Source: Arenibacter algicola (GTDB lineage: Bacteria; Bacteroidota; Bacteroidia; Flavobacteriales; Flavobacteriaceae). From it: DNA of 64,000 nt. The position numbers and the translations under genes are program-made. Below the pieces are notes generated by a model that was not told where the DNA came from, did not search any database, and saw nothing but the letters and a program-made list of their open reading frames with translations. This document shows, piece after piece, positions 8,925 to 17,231 of the stretch. How positions within the stretch are numbered: position 1 is the stretch's first letter; each line of letters begins with the position of its first letter. The DNA is taken from assembly GCF_018860365.1 (NCBI RefSeq), contig NZ_JAHKPO010000001.1:124001-188000 (forward strand), written 5' to 3'.

Positions 8925-9297
8925 TGACGATCCGGTAATTCTTTTTTTGCACAACAAACTGTTTTCAAAATACACCAATTCCAAAATTGAACAATTTAAG
9001 AATGGGAAATTGGCATTGGATCATATACTAGACAACAATGGTCCTGACATTTCATACATGTTGCTTTTAGATATCAATATGCCAGTAATGAATGGTTGGG
9101 AATTAATGGATGAGATTTGCAACCTTGGCTTGGCTAAGAGCATTAGTGTCGTAATTTTAACTTCCTCCGCAGATTATGCTGATTTGGACAAATCCAAATC
9201 ATATGCCAACATTGTACATTTTATTCAAAAACCTTTGACCAAGGAAAAGATTGAAAAAATACCATTGCTTATGGAATATTTGAATTTACAGAAGTAA
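8899..9297 (+). CDS. Single-domain response regulator (CheY-like)
   Basis: A 132-residue receiver domain without an output domain. The acidic pocket is visible near the N-terminus (LQIDDDP), the phospho-acceptor Asp lies in LLLDINMPVMNGWEL, the Thr/Ser switch in VVILTSSAD and the Lys in FIQKPLTKEK. The start overlaps the PAS protein by 26 bp, so the two are almost certainly partners. It may pass phosphate onward or bind a target protein directly. Confidence 0.92.
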   Translation: MTHRLLQIDDDPVILFLHNKLFSKYTNSKIEQFKNGKLALDHILDNNGPDISYMLLLDINMPVMNGWELMDEICNLGLAKSISVVILTSSADYADLDKSKSYANIVHFIQKPLTKEKIEKIPLLMEYLNLQK

Positions 9298-9403
9298 CTT
9301 TTATGGCCGTCTGGCATATATGACTTTATTTAATAATTCTGGCAAGCAATAAACCGTTCCCATTACAAGTAGTTTGGCACAGGATCAAACAGACTGAAAA
9401 GTC

Positions 9404-10522
9404 CTATTGATACACCCTAACATAATCCACCTCCATAGTGGACGATACAAAATTTGGATCGACAGTGAACCAACTTCCCCCCATGGCTACATTCAAAATA
9501 ATAAATTGATCTGCCGTATATGGCCAAGTATCCTTGTTTTTGAGGGTTGGATTATAAGCATAGACAAATTTATCATCGATAAAAAATCTTAGGGAATCTT
9601 TGTTCCAATCAACCCCATAGACATGAAATTCCGTATCGTAATCCGCAATAGTGGTGGTTCCAACAGTTACATCGGCGCATCCGCCATGGCAGGATGGTGT
9701 ATGGGTGGCGCTTGAAATTTTCTCTGGTTCATGGCCCCAATGCTCCATAATATCTATTTCTCCACAAGCAGGCCAACCCACGGTTTCAATATTGGATCCC
9801 AACATCCATATGGCCGGCCATGTCCCTTGTCCATATGGAAGCTTAGCCCTTACCTCTACCCTTCCATAGGTAAAGGAAAAAAGCGAATTTAATCTCGCCG
9901 AAGTATATTGCTTGGTGGTTCCTTGGGCCGTGTATTGCTCCTTTTTCGCCACAATTTTGAGAGTCCCGTCCGAAACATATGCATTATCCCGTCTGTTTGT
10001 ATAGTGCTGCAATTCCCCATTGTACCAGCTTCCATTATCTGGGGCTATGGTTTCCAACTTCCAATTTTGCGCGGAAAGTGCCCCATCCCCTTCAAATTCA
10101 TCAGACCAAACGAGCTTGGCTTCATATTCGGTCACAAAAACAGTAATCGTTTCCGAAATATCTATAGAATCTCCCGTACTGGAATAGGCCAAGACCGTTA
10201 TTTTGTAATTATGGATACCTTCCTCTGTAAAGGTATAGGTGAAATTGCCATCCATACTTACTTCCTCTGATCCGTCGTTAAACTTATAACCATATTTAAC
10301 CGCATTTTTGGCTACTGCCGAAAACCGTACCTCACCTGTACCATTACCATTTGGATTATTGCTATCCACTCCCAATACCTCTACGGACAGGTTAAGCTCT
10401 GTAGGTAAAACTTTCTCCTTATCCCCATTGGTGTAGACAAAGCCACTCTCCTCATTATTATTGCCGCCACAAGCCACAATAATTACCAATAAAAAACAAT
10501 ATATCAATCTCATAATCCGCAT
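9404..10522 (-). CDS. GH16 endo-beta-glucanase lipoprotein (laminarinase-like)
   Basis: A 372-residue surface or periplasmic glycoside hydrolase of family 16, most likely cutting beta-1,3-glucan (laminarin). The lipoprotein signal ends at Cys18 (VIIVAC). Residues about 40-132 form a PKD-like domain, and 135-372 is the GH16 jelly roll. The catalytic signature GEIDIMEHWG places the nucleophile at Glu255 and the acid/base at Glu260, with Asp257 between. The substrate call rests on motif resemblance and on the SusC/SusD neighbourhood; lichenan or other mixed-linkage glucan is possible. It is the last gene of the locus and is preceded by a hairpin with a T-run, so expression may be lower than that of the Sus genes. 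Confidence 0.88.
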   Translation of the reverse strand: MRIMRLIYCFLLVIIVACGGNNNEESGFVYTNGDKEKVLPTELNLSVEVLGVDSNNPNGNGTGEVRFSAVAKNAVKYGYKFNDGSEEVSMDGNFTYTFTEEGIHNYKITVLAYSSTGDSIDISETITVFVTEYEAKLVWSDEFEGDGALSAQNWKLETIAPDNGSWYNGELQHYTNRRDNAYVSDGTLKIVAKKEQYTAQGTTKQYTSARLNSLFSFTYGRVEVRAKLPYGQGTWPAIWMLGSNIETVGWPACGEIDIMEHWGHEPEKISSATHTPSCHGGCADVTVGTTTIADYDTEFHVYGVDWNKDSLRFFIDDKFVYAYNPTLKNKDTWPYTADQFIILNVAMGGSWFTVDPNFVSSTMEVDYVRVYQ

Positions 10523-10551
10523 TTACCCATTAAAAATCAACTGTTATAAAG

Positions 10552-10593
10552 AAAAACCTTGCTGTCTTTGACCATAGACCAGCAAGGTTTTTT
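10552..10593 (-). terminator. Hairpin with T-runs, 30 bp before the GH16 gene
   Basis: AAAAACCTTGCTG (10552-10564) pairs with CAGCAAGGTTTTT (10580-10592) in a 13-bp stem. The T-runs on both strands make it a possible bidirectional terminator. On the coding strand it lies between the surface lipoprotein gene and GH16, so it probably acts as a partial terminator within the operon. Confidence 0.65.
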
Positions 10594-10680
10594 AACAACT
10601 AAATCAACCAACCTGAAAAGGTTTGCATGCCGTTGAGATTACTTAAAATGCAATACACTTCCTTTTCAAAAAATTCAATT

Positions 10681-10728
10681 AAATGGACCTTTTTACAATA
10701 TTCAACCTTTCTAAAGGTTGATCCATTT
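10681..10728 (-). repeat. Nested inverted repeat between the surface lipoprotein and GH16
   Basis: TCAACCTTT (10702-10710) and AAAGGTTGA (10713-10721) form a tight 9-bp hairpin, framed by AAATGGA (10681-10687) and TCCATTT (10722-10728). No T-run follows on the coding strand, so it could be an mRNA-processing or stability element instead of a terminator. Confidence 0.55.
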
Positions 10729-10752
10729 CCTAGTAAAACACTTTTATTGCAA

Positions 10753-11556
10753 CTACTCCGGCTTAAAGATCCAGGTCCATCCAGTACCACCACCATTATT
10801 GGCAACATATAGGACCATTTCCTCCTCAGTCAAAGAAACAATGGTATAAAGTCCGTCCGGATTACCTCTAGGCTCCTCTGCACCCAAAATATTTGCATTA
10901 TTAATTTTTAAGGTTTGATTGGCAACATCCAAAACAAAATTTCCTGATCGCGGTGTAGCATCCGGGCCTGAATAATAGGTGAAGTTTGCACCTCCATCCA
11001 GATCGAACTTCATGCTACCCGCCGCATCAGCTGGAGGACAACAGTCCCCGGCTGCATTCCACCATGCCGTTGCCCAAGCTCCTGGGTCATTTGGCGGAGA
11101 CATATACCACCATCTTCCACCATCCGGTGAAGGGCCTCCATTAAAAACCCATGTCTTGCCTTCAGAAGTGTTTTCACTTACCAAATCATACCAATCCTGA
11201 TCCAAGGCACTGTCCAATTGATCTATCTGAACATCTATAGTTTTGGTAAAAAATTCGGCCCCAAGAGTTCCTGTAAAGGTAAAGGTGGCCGTCCCTGGAA
11301 TAGGGTATACAAATTCTACCTTATCCGAATATGCCCTACCCAAATTGTAATCCCAATAACCAGTAACCCCAGGGGTAGCCATATTAAGTTCAATTTTATT
11401 TCCCCCAGTTGTGCTTTGGGTGGCAACAAGCTGTACTCCGGCCACATCGGTAGTATTCTCCAAATAGTCCCTATCTTCTATTGGTTCGCAGCCCATGGTA
11501 ATCAGGAATAGAGAAGCAATAAACGATCTTAAAATTATTATTCCATTATTTTTCAT
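10753..11556 (-). CDS. Surface glycan-binding lipoprotein (SusE position)
   Basis: A 267-residue lipoprotein directly downstream of SusD, where SusE/SusF-like glycan-binding proteins are usually encoded. The signal ends at a Cys in LITMGCEPIED. The first half resembles an Ig/PKD-like beta-sandwich (VEFVYPIPGTATFTFTGTL). The second half is rich in Trp and Gly (GGRWWYMSPPNDPGAWATAW, then NAAGDCCPP), as expected of a carbohydrate-contact surface, and ends GWTWIFKPE. I do not assign a named family. By position and composition it should capture the beta-glucan at the cell surface for the SusCD complex. Confidence 0.7.
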   Translation of the reverse strand: MKNNGIIILRSFIASLFLITMGCEPIEDRDYLENTTDVAGVQLVATQSTTGGNKIELNMATPGVTGYWDYNLGRAYSDKVEFVYPIPGTATFTFTGTLGAEFFTKTIDVQIDQLDSALDQDWYDLVSENTSEGKTWVFNGGPSPDGGRWWYMSPPNDPGAWATAWWNAAGDCCPPADAAGSMKFDLDGGANFTYYSGPDATPRSGNFVLDVANQTLKINNANILGAEEPRGNPDGLYTIVSLTEEEMVLYVANNGGGTGWTWIFKPE

Positions 11557-11586
11557 CTGTCTATATTTTTTGTGATTTCAACTATT

Positions 11587-13302
11587 TTACCAGCCTGGGT
11601 TTTGTGAATATACTCCCCCGGATAATCTTATCTCAGTCTCTGGCACAGGGACCAATCCTTTTGTTTCCGGACGGTAGGTAACTTTGTAAACGGCATCGAT
11701 CCCAGAATTTCGAACATTGATGGCATCGTCAAAAGCTGTGTTTACATCACCCCAACGTACCAAGTCGAACCATCTTATTCCTTCAAACGCCAATTCATGC
11801 ATACGCTCTTCCTTTAAAGCTTCCAAGGAATACCCTATTTCACCTAGACCTGCTCTAACCCTTACTCTGTTCATACCAGTTGCCGTTCCGGAAATTTCGG
11901 AATGCATCAACAGTACATCTGCAAAACGCATCAATATATAATCTTGGGCCGCCCATAACTGCATAGGGTCACCATTGTTCATGTCGTACAAGAAGTAGAA
12001 CATACCTTTCACCCCGTCCACTCCGTCTGGATCGGGATGCTGTACCGTAGTGTATTTTTTATTGAAGAAGCCGGTCTCGTGATCACCTTTGTCCGCTTCG
12101 TAACCAGCGGTACCCTGATCGGCATTGCCCAATTCAATAATGGACCCTACCTTTCTTTTATCGGCATCGTCCCACTGGTTCCAAAGTTTTGGGTTCACGG
12201 TTCCCCAGCCCCAACCTTGTCCAAATGGGACCATGGAGTTATCACGGATACCCATAAACAACGGCATCCTATTGTTGTATTTCTGGCCTTCACCCCAGCT
12301 GGTGGTGGAATATCTGAGGGCAAACATGGTTTCCTTGTTGCCAGTACCAAATGTTGGCGAATGTCCGTCCTGTCCTACCCAGGCCAAGCCTTCAGTTTCT
12401 GCCCATGGAAGTACAGTTGTACCTGCGCTTTCATTTACATAGGAATAAGGCCATAAATTCCTAAAATCCGTGGCCAATTCATAACCACTATTATTAATAC
12501 AATCATCCAAATAGGTAAGAACATTGTTCTTGGATAAAGATCCTCCATCTGCCAAAGGCAAATCTGAAGTAGACTGGCCTTCAATATTGGTCATGTACCC
12601 TGTATAGAACAGATAGGCTTTGGCCAGGTAGGCTTCGGCAACCCATTTATTGGCATGGCCATAACTGGAAGTAGGGATATCATTAAAATTAATAGAAGGC
12701 ATGGTTTCTATGGCCAATTTAAAATCGGACGCAATTTGTGCAAAAGTATCGCTAAAAGAAGCCCTTGGTGCATCTCTGGGATCATCTATTGCCAAGATCA
12801 AAGGCATGCCACCAAAGAATTTCGCTGCTCTAAAGTAGTAATATCCCCTCATAAAATAGGCTTCCCCTACCGTCTGGTTCTTAAAAGCAATGGACTCCTC
12901 AGGGGTATCGAAGAAAGAAGAAAAATCTACTTCTTCCACCTTTTCTATAATGGCATTTGCACGGGTTACCCCATTGTAGGTTTCCACCCAAAGATCACGA
13001 TAGGTATCCTCTTCGGGATCTTCAAATTTATCCACATTTTTAGCCGATTTATCATCTGGGCCACCACCACCCAACATCATATCGGACAGTAAATTGGCTG
13101 CAATACCTTCGTCACTATGAACACCTCCTGTATACATGGCGTTATAAACACCGGACATGGCCTCCTCTATATCTTGTGGACTGCTGTAAAAATTATCCAA
13201 ACTTTTCTCGTAAAGATTTTCGGTGTCCAAAAATTTCTCGCTACAACTTGTGGCAAGCACCAAAGTTGCAATGCCTATGTTATATATTAGTTTTTTCATC
13301 AT
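11587..13302 (-). CDS. SusD/RagB-type glycan-binding outer-membrane lipoprotein
   Basis: A 571-residue lipoprotein of the SusD/RagB family that caps the SusC channel and binds oligosaccharide. The lipobox Cys is residue 20 (LVLATSC), followed by the typical SEKFLDTENLYEKSLDNFYS. The helical TPR-like scaffold is recognisable (YFMRGYYYFRAAKFFGGMPL), as is the conserved C-terminal part (ILMRFADVLLMHSE; ERMHELAFEGIRWFDLVRWG). It lies 14 bp downstream of SusC on the same strand, as expected for an obligate pair. Confidence 0.95.
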   Translation of the reverse strand: MMKKLIYNIGIATLVLATSCSEKFLDTENLYEKSLDNFYSSPQDIEEAMSGVYNAMYTGGVHSDEGIAANLLSDMMLGGGGPDDKSAKNVDKFEDPEEDTYRDLWVETYNGVTRANAIIEKVEEVDFSSFFDTPEESIAFKNQTVGEAYFMRGYYYFRAAKFFGGMPLILAIDDPRDAPRASFSDTFAQIASDFKLAIETMPSINFNDIPTSSYGHANKWVAEAYLAKAYLFYTGYMTNIEGQSTSDLPLADGGSLSKNNVLTYLDDCINNSGYELATDFRNLWPYSYVNESAGTTVLPWAETEGLAWVGQDGHSPTFGTGNKETMFALRYSTTSWGEGQKYNNRMPLFMGIRDNSMVPFGQGWGWGTVNPKLWNQWDDADKRKVGSIIELGNADQGTAGYEADKGDHETGFFNKKYTTVQHPDPDGVDGVKGMFYFLYDMNNGDPMQLWAAQDYILMRFADVLLMHSEISGTATGMNRVRVRAGLGEIGYSLEALKEERMHELAFEGIRWFDLVRWGDVNTAFDDAINVRNSGIDAVYKVTYRPETKGLVPVPETEIRLSGGVYSQNPGW

Positions 13303-13316
13303 CTACTATTTTAAAA

Positions 13317-16300
13317 TTAAAAATCAACACTAAATCCAAACATTACAGTTCTAGGTAAGGGATATAGACCAAGGTCTATACCGGAGGCCCAACTGGCATC
13401 GTGGCCAAAGGAAACCTCCGGATCCATACCCGTGTAATTGGTAAAAGTGTACAGGTTGTTGATAGCGGCGTATACTTTAATATCGGAGAATAACTTTATG
13501 TCAGAAATATAGTCGCCCAATTTAACCCCTACGGTCAGATTATTGATCCTTAGGTAATCTGCATCCTGCATATATATATCGGAAATCCAGTTGGTATTCC
13601 TGTTGGAAACCGAGCTTAAGCGAGGTAGCGTATTGGAGGTTCCCTCACCGTGCCAGCGCCCGAATATCTCGGTAGTATAGTTTTGGTCAAAACGGTCAGC
13701 AAAGGATCTATAGGATTGCATAACCTGCATTCCATATTTCCCGGACAAGGTAACGTTGGCATAGAAACCTTTGTATTCCGCGTTAAGTTGAATACCTAGT
13801 TCAAAATCGGGATTAGGATTCCCCAACATCTTTTTATCGCTCTCGTCTATAACTCCGTCCTGATTCTGATCTACGAACCTAACATCACCAGGACGTTGAT
13901 CACTAAAATAAGGGGTGCCATCCGTTGGCTTCACATATGCATCAACCTCATCCTGAGTTTGTAGAATGCCGTCTGTTTCATACCCGTAAAAGAATCCTAT
14001 TGGCTTGCCTACTTCCGCTCTGGAAACCGAGGCCGTACCTTGCGACAATACAGAGCTTGGTCCTTGGATAATACCGTCCGAGTTTGCTATTTTAGTAATT
14101 TCATTCTTGTTGAAGGCCCCACTTATGGTGGCCCCATATTTAAAATCGCCAATATTATCGTTCCATGACAACATAAGTTCATAACCCGTATTCTCTATGT
14201 CACCACCGTTAATGTACGGTGCTCCTGCACCCGATGTACCTTGAATAGGGGCAACCACTAACCAGTCCTTTGTAGTTTTCTTATACCAGTCGGCCGTAAA
14301 ATCCAGCCTGGAATTAAAGAACCTTGCATCCAATCCAAAATTTAATTGCTCCGAGGTTTCCCAGGTTACATCCGGATTGGTTACCCTGGCAGGGACAGCT
14401 GTTGCTCCGGAAATAGGTTTGGTATCACCAAAATAATATCCTGGATTTAGATATGCGATATTAGAGCTATAGATAAAATTATCTATGGATTGATTTCCGT
14501 TCTGCCCCCAACTTCCCCTAAATTTAGCAAAGTCCAAAACACCACTGTTGTTGGATAGAAAATCCTCGTTGGTAAGGATCCATCCTGCAGATACTGAAGG
14601 GAAATAACCCCAACGGTTGCCTTTCGCAAAGTTGGATGATCCGTCTGCCCTCATGGTTGCCGATAACAAATACTTTTCCTTATAATCGTATTGTGCCCTG
14701 GCTATATAAGACAGCAATCCTCCTCCTCCTGCCGCGTAGTCTGCGCCAAAAGTATTAATGGAATTTACATCGGTCTTATCCACATTGTTCAAATAAGCGT
14801 ATTCCGGCAATCCAAATCTTGTGTTGGCCATACTGCCACCAACGGAATTATTGATCTGGTTTTTATATACCTCATTACCTATCAATGCATTTATATTGTG
14901 ATTCCCAAAAGTACGTTCATAGGTTAGCGTGTTGGTCCATGTTAAATTGGCTCCTAAATATTGGTATTGAGATGCCCCGTCGTTGGCATTACTGAAAAGC
15001 ACTCCCAAAGCAAAGGTTGGTGTCCAGGACCGTCCGTGGCCAAACCATGAATCCAATCCGTAGGATGATCTAAATTTCAAATCTTCTATAGGCTCCAATT
15101 CCATATAAACGTTTCCGACCAAGGTATTGTCCTTGTTCCCCAAATTGCTGTAGTTACTTCTGTAAAACATAACCGCGAGCGGATTCGCCTGATCGTTGGC
15201 AAGTCCATCCAAAGTTGGAGTAAACCCATTTGCATCTGGTGATTTGTCCCAATAAGCAGGCATTAATGGGTTTTGAACCAAGGCATTGTGAAGATCGTTC
15301 CAGTAAATGTTTCCAGTGGCCACCCCTCTGTATTCCGAATTGGTATATGTAAGGTTCTCCCCTATGGTAAGAATACTATGATCATCATTTTTAAAAAGTA
15401 CAAATTCGGTGTTCATTCGGGCAGTAAGCCTTTTGTAGCCCGCATCTATAATATTGCCCCCTATGATCCCGGTTTGATCCAAATATGAAACACCGAACGC
15501 ATAGGTACTGTCTTCTCCACCTCCGGTAATATTTACGGAGTGGCTGGTTACAGGGGCACTTTTGGTAGACATTTCATCTATCCAATTGGTTCCTTCCCAA
15601 CCATTTTGCAGCATACCCCATATTTCAGAACCTAATTCGGTTCCCAAATTATTGGGATAATTATTATTTAGCCAGTTATTATTTTGTAGAATAGCCTCCC
15701 AATTGTTCGGCTCCAAACCATCATTTACCCTTCCTTCGTCCATAATGTACATGTATTCCTGGGCATTTAAAGGGGATAGATTCTTGTATATCTTCTGAAT
15801 TCCGTAATAGGAATCGTACTGTATTTGCGCCTTGCTACCTTTTCTTCCTTTGTGGGTCGTTACCAATACCACTCCGTTGGCTGCTCTAGACCCATAAATG
15901 GCCGCGGATGCAGCATCCTTTAAAACGTCAATGGACTCAATATCCGAAGAGTTTAAATAATCAATATTGCCAACCGCTACCCCATCCACAATATATAATG
16001 GACTGGAATTACCAATTGTACCCAGACCACGAATAGTAACCTTGGTACCTGCTCCTGGTTCCCCATTGTTCCTGGTAACGCTTACCCCGGGTGCAACACC
16101 TTGAAGGGCCTCCATGGCTGTTGATGTGTTCAACTCGGCAATATCTTCTCCTTTTACGTTAAGATTGGCCCCTGTGGTCAAAGCCTTTTTTTGAACCCCA
16201 TACCCTACTACAACAACCTCTTCCAAAGACTCATAAGATTCCAGTAAGGTTACATTGATAGTGGTTTGCTGTCCTACGGTGATTGTTTGGCTGACCATAC

Positions 16301-16532
16301 CTATATAGGTAAAAACCAAGCGATCCTCTGGCCCCACATTTCCAATGGAATAATTCCCATCGAAATCCGTGGTGGTTCCATTAACGGTTCCATATGCAAC
16401 TACCGTTACTCCTGGCAATGGCAAGCCCGCCTCATCGGACACCAGCCCTGTTATGGTTTTGGTCTGCGAAAAGAGATTTTGCGCACAAACCATTACCAAA
16501 GTAATAATCAAGAATTTGAACTTTAGCATCAT
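13317..16532 (-). CDS. SusC/RagA-type TonB-dependent outer-membrane transporter
   Basis: A 1071-residue TonB-linked importer for oligosaccharides. The signal peptide (about 1-22) is followed by a carboxypeptidase-regulatory-like beta-sandwich (TKTITGLVSDEAGLPLPGVT, about 25-105). The hallmark LEEVVVVGYGVQKKALTTGA then leads into the plug domain (about 115-235, with IRGLGTIGNSSPLYIVDG), and a long barrel ends in MFGFSVDF. It is the first Sus gene of the locus; substrate selectivity for beta-glucan is inferred from the GH16 enzyme in the same operon. Confidence 0.96.
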   Translation of the reverse strand: MMLKFKFLIITLVMVCAQNLFSQTKTITGLVSDEAGLPLPGVTVVAYGTVNGTTTDFDGNYSIGNVGPEDRLVFTYIGMVSQTITVGQQTTINVTLLESYESLEEVVVVGYGVQKKALTTGANLNVKGEDIAELNTSTAMEALQGVAPGVSVTRNNGEPGAGTKVTIRGLGTIGNSSPLYIVDGVAVGNIDYLNSSDIESIDVLKDAASAAIYGSRAANGVVLVTTHKGRKGSKAQIQYDSYYGIQKIYKNLSPLNAQEYMYIMDEGRVNDGLEPNNWEAILQNNNWLNNNYPNNLGTELGSEIWGMLQNGWEGTNWIDEMSTKSAPVTSHSVNITGGGEDSTYAFGVSYLDQTGIIGGNIIDAGYKRLTARMNTEFVLFKNDDHSILTIGENLTYTNSEYRGVATGNIYWNDLHNALVQNPLMPAYWDKSPDANGFTPTLDGLANDQANPLAVMFYRSNYSNLGNKDNTLVGNVYMELEPIEDLKFRSSYGLDSWFGHGRSWTPTFALGVLFSNANDGASQYQYLGANLTWTNTLTYERTFGNHNINALIGNEVYKNQINNSVGGSMANTRFGLPEYAYLNNVDKTDVNSINTFGADYAAGGGGLLSYIARAQYDYKEKYLLSATMRADGSSNFAKGNRWGYFPSVSAGWILTNEDFLSNNSGVLDFAKFRGSWGQNGNQSIDNFIYSSNIAYLNPGYYFGDTKPISGATAVPARVTNPDVTWETSEQLNFGLDARFFNSRLDFTADWYKKTTKDWLVVAPIQGTSGAGAPYINGGDIENTGYELMLSWNDNIGDFKYGATISGAFNKNEITKIANSDGIIQGPSSVLSQGTASVSRAEVGKPIGFFYGYETDGILQTQDEVDAYVKPTDGTPYFSDQRPGDVRFVDQNQDGVIDESDKKMLGNPNPDFELGIQLNAEYKGFYANVTLSGKYGMQVMQSYRSFADRFDQNYTTEIFGRWHGEGTSNTLPRLSSVSNRNTNWISDIYMQDADYLRINNLTVGVKLGDYISDIKLFSDIKVYAAINNLYTFTNYTGMDPEVSFGHDASWASGIDLGLYPLPRTVMFGFSVDF

Positions 16533-16620
16533 TTAAAAAAGTTTAGGTTAATTAATCGAGTTTTTGTTAGTCTTAAATTTTGTGTTTTCACTTTGAACCA
16601 AATGGCCCGTAACCGTATTA

Positions 16621-16725
16621 TTAAAGAATAAAAAGGATAACAAAAACCAGCAATGCAACGATGGCCATTATAAGCAGCAACTCTATCAACTGCTTCCATT
16701 TGAATTTTGAATCCTTGTTTTTCAT
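16621..16725 (-). CDS. 34-residue single-pass membrane peptide
   Basis: A short frame starting at ATG (16725-16723) encodes a charged N-terminus (MKNKDSKFKWKQ) followed by an uninterrupted hydrophobic stretch of about 22 residues (LIELLLIMAIVALLVFVILF) and a stop. The composition is that of a single transmembrane helix with the basic end in the cytoplasm. GAAGGA lies immediately before the ATG, closer than an ideal ribosome-binding site. It lies 88 bp upstream of susC on the same strand and may be the first gene of the operon. I know no named family for it; a chance frame is possible but less likely given the amphipathic design. Confidence 0.55.
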   Translation of the reverse strand: MKNKDSKFKWKQLIELLLIMAIVALLVFVILFIL

Positions 16726-16771
16726 TCCTTCAAATGTTAAATAAATATTAAATTGTGCATGCCAGATATCG

Positions 16772-16838
16772 TGCAACCCGTAGAAGTTTTGCTGCAACTT
16801 TCATTTATAAATCTGGTATGCAACATCCTTTGCATACC
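16772..16838 (-). promoter_or_regulatory. Candidate regulator-binding region upstream of susC
   Basis: TGCAAC occurs three times (16772-16777, 16793-16798, 16819-16824), the first two exactly 21 bp apart, about two helical turns. The third copy lies in the inverted repeat GGTATGCA (16815-16822) / TGCATACC (16831-16838). It is a plausible site for the AraC-type output domain of the upstream HTCS. Confidence 0.45.
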
Positions 16839-17231
16839 CTGCATCATTTGTTATAGTATTTCTTCAATACAATGGAGAGAACCTAATTTTAAAGGACTTC
16901 CTTAAAATGACAATTTAACCTAATGTTAAAATTACCTGAGCTTAAAGAAGGCACGTGGAGGCCTTTTTATATTAAATAATAGGTTGGAGGACATGGACTG
17001 TAGATCAAAAAGTTCATGTTTTGAAATAAAGAACTATAAAAATTAAAATATAGGGCAACCGTAGATGCTTTTTGTCAAAAATTAATTGCGTTGCCATTAA
17101 GCATTTGTCGGAAATAGAAAGGCAGCACCAAACCAGCCCCCTTGAAACATTTTGTAATAGGACAGACCAATGTTCTACCCTAACATTATGACATACATAT
17201 AATTCCTAAACCAGAATCAAAGAGTAAGGAT

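Larger units (their letters stand above)
16533..17231. other. 699-bp control region between the HTCS gene and susC
   Basis: This stretch holds a small membrane-peptide gene (16621-16725), a cluster of TGCAAC motifs and an inverted repeat (16772-16838), and about 390 bp of AT-rich sequence with no other recognisable gene. No perfect Bacteroidota promoter was found on the minus strand; TTAACATTTG (complement of 16731-16740) has one extra base in the -7 element. Confidence 0.6.

Noticed and set aside
10599-10812. Short frames on both strands between the surface lipoprotein and GH16
   Set aside because: They arise from the inverted repeats in this spacer and have no start signal or conserved look.
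12037-12456. 139-codon frame antisense to susD
   Set aside because: It is a mirror frame of a strongly supported gene and has no recognisable protein features.
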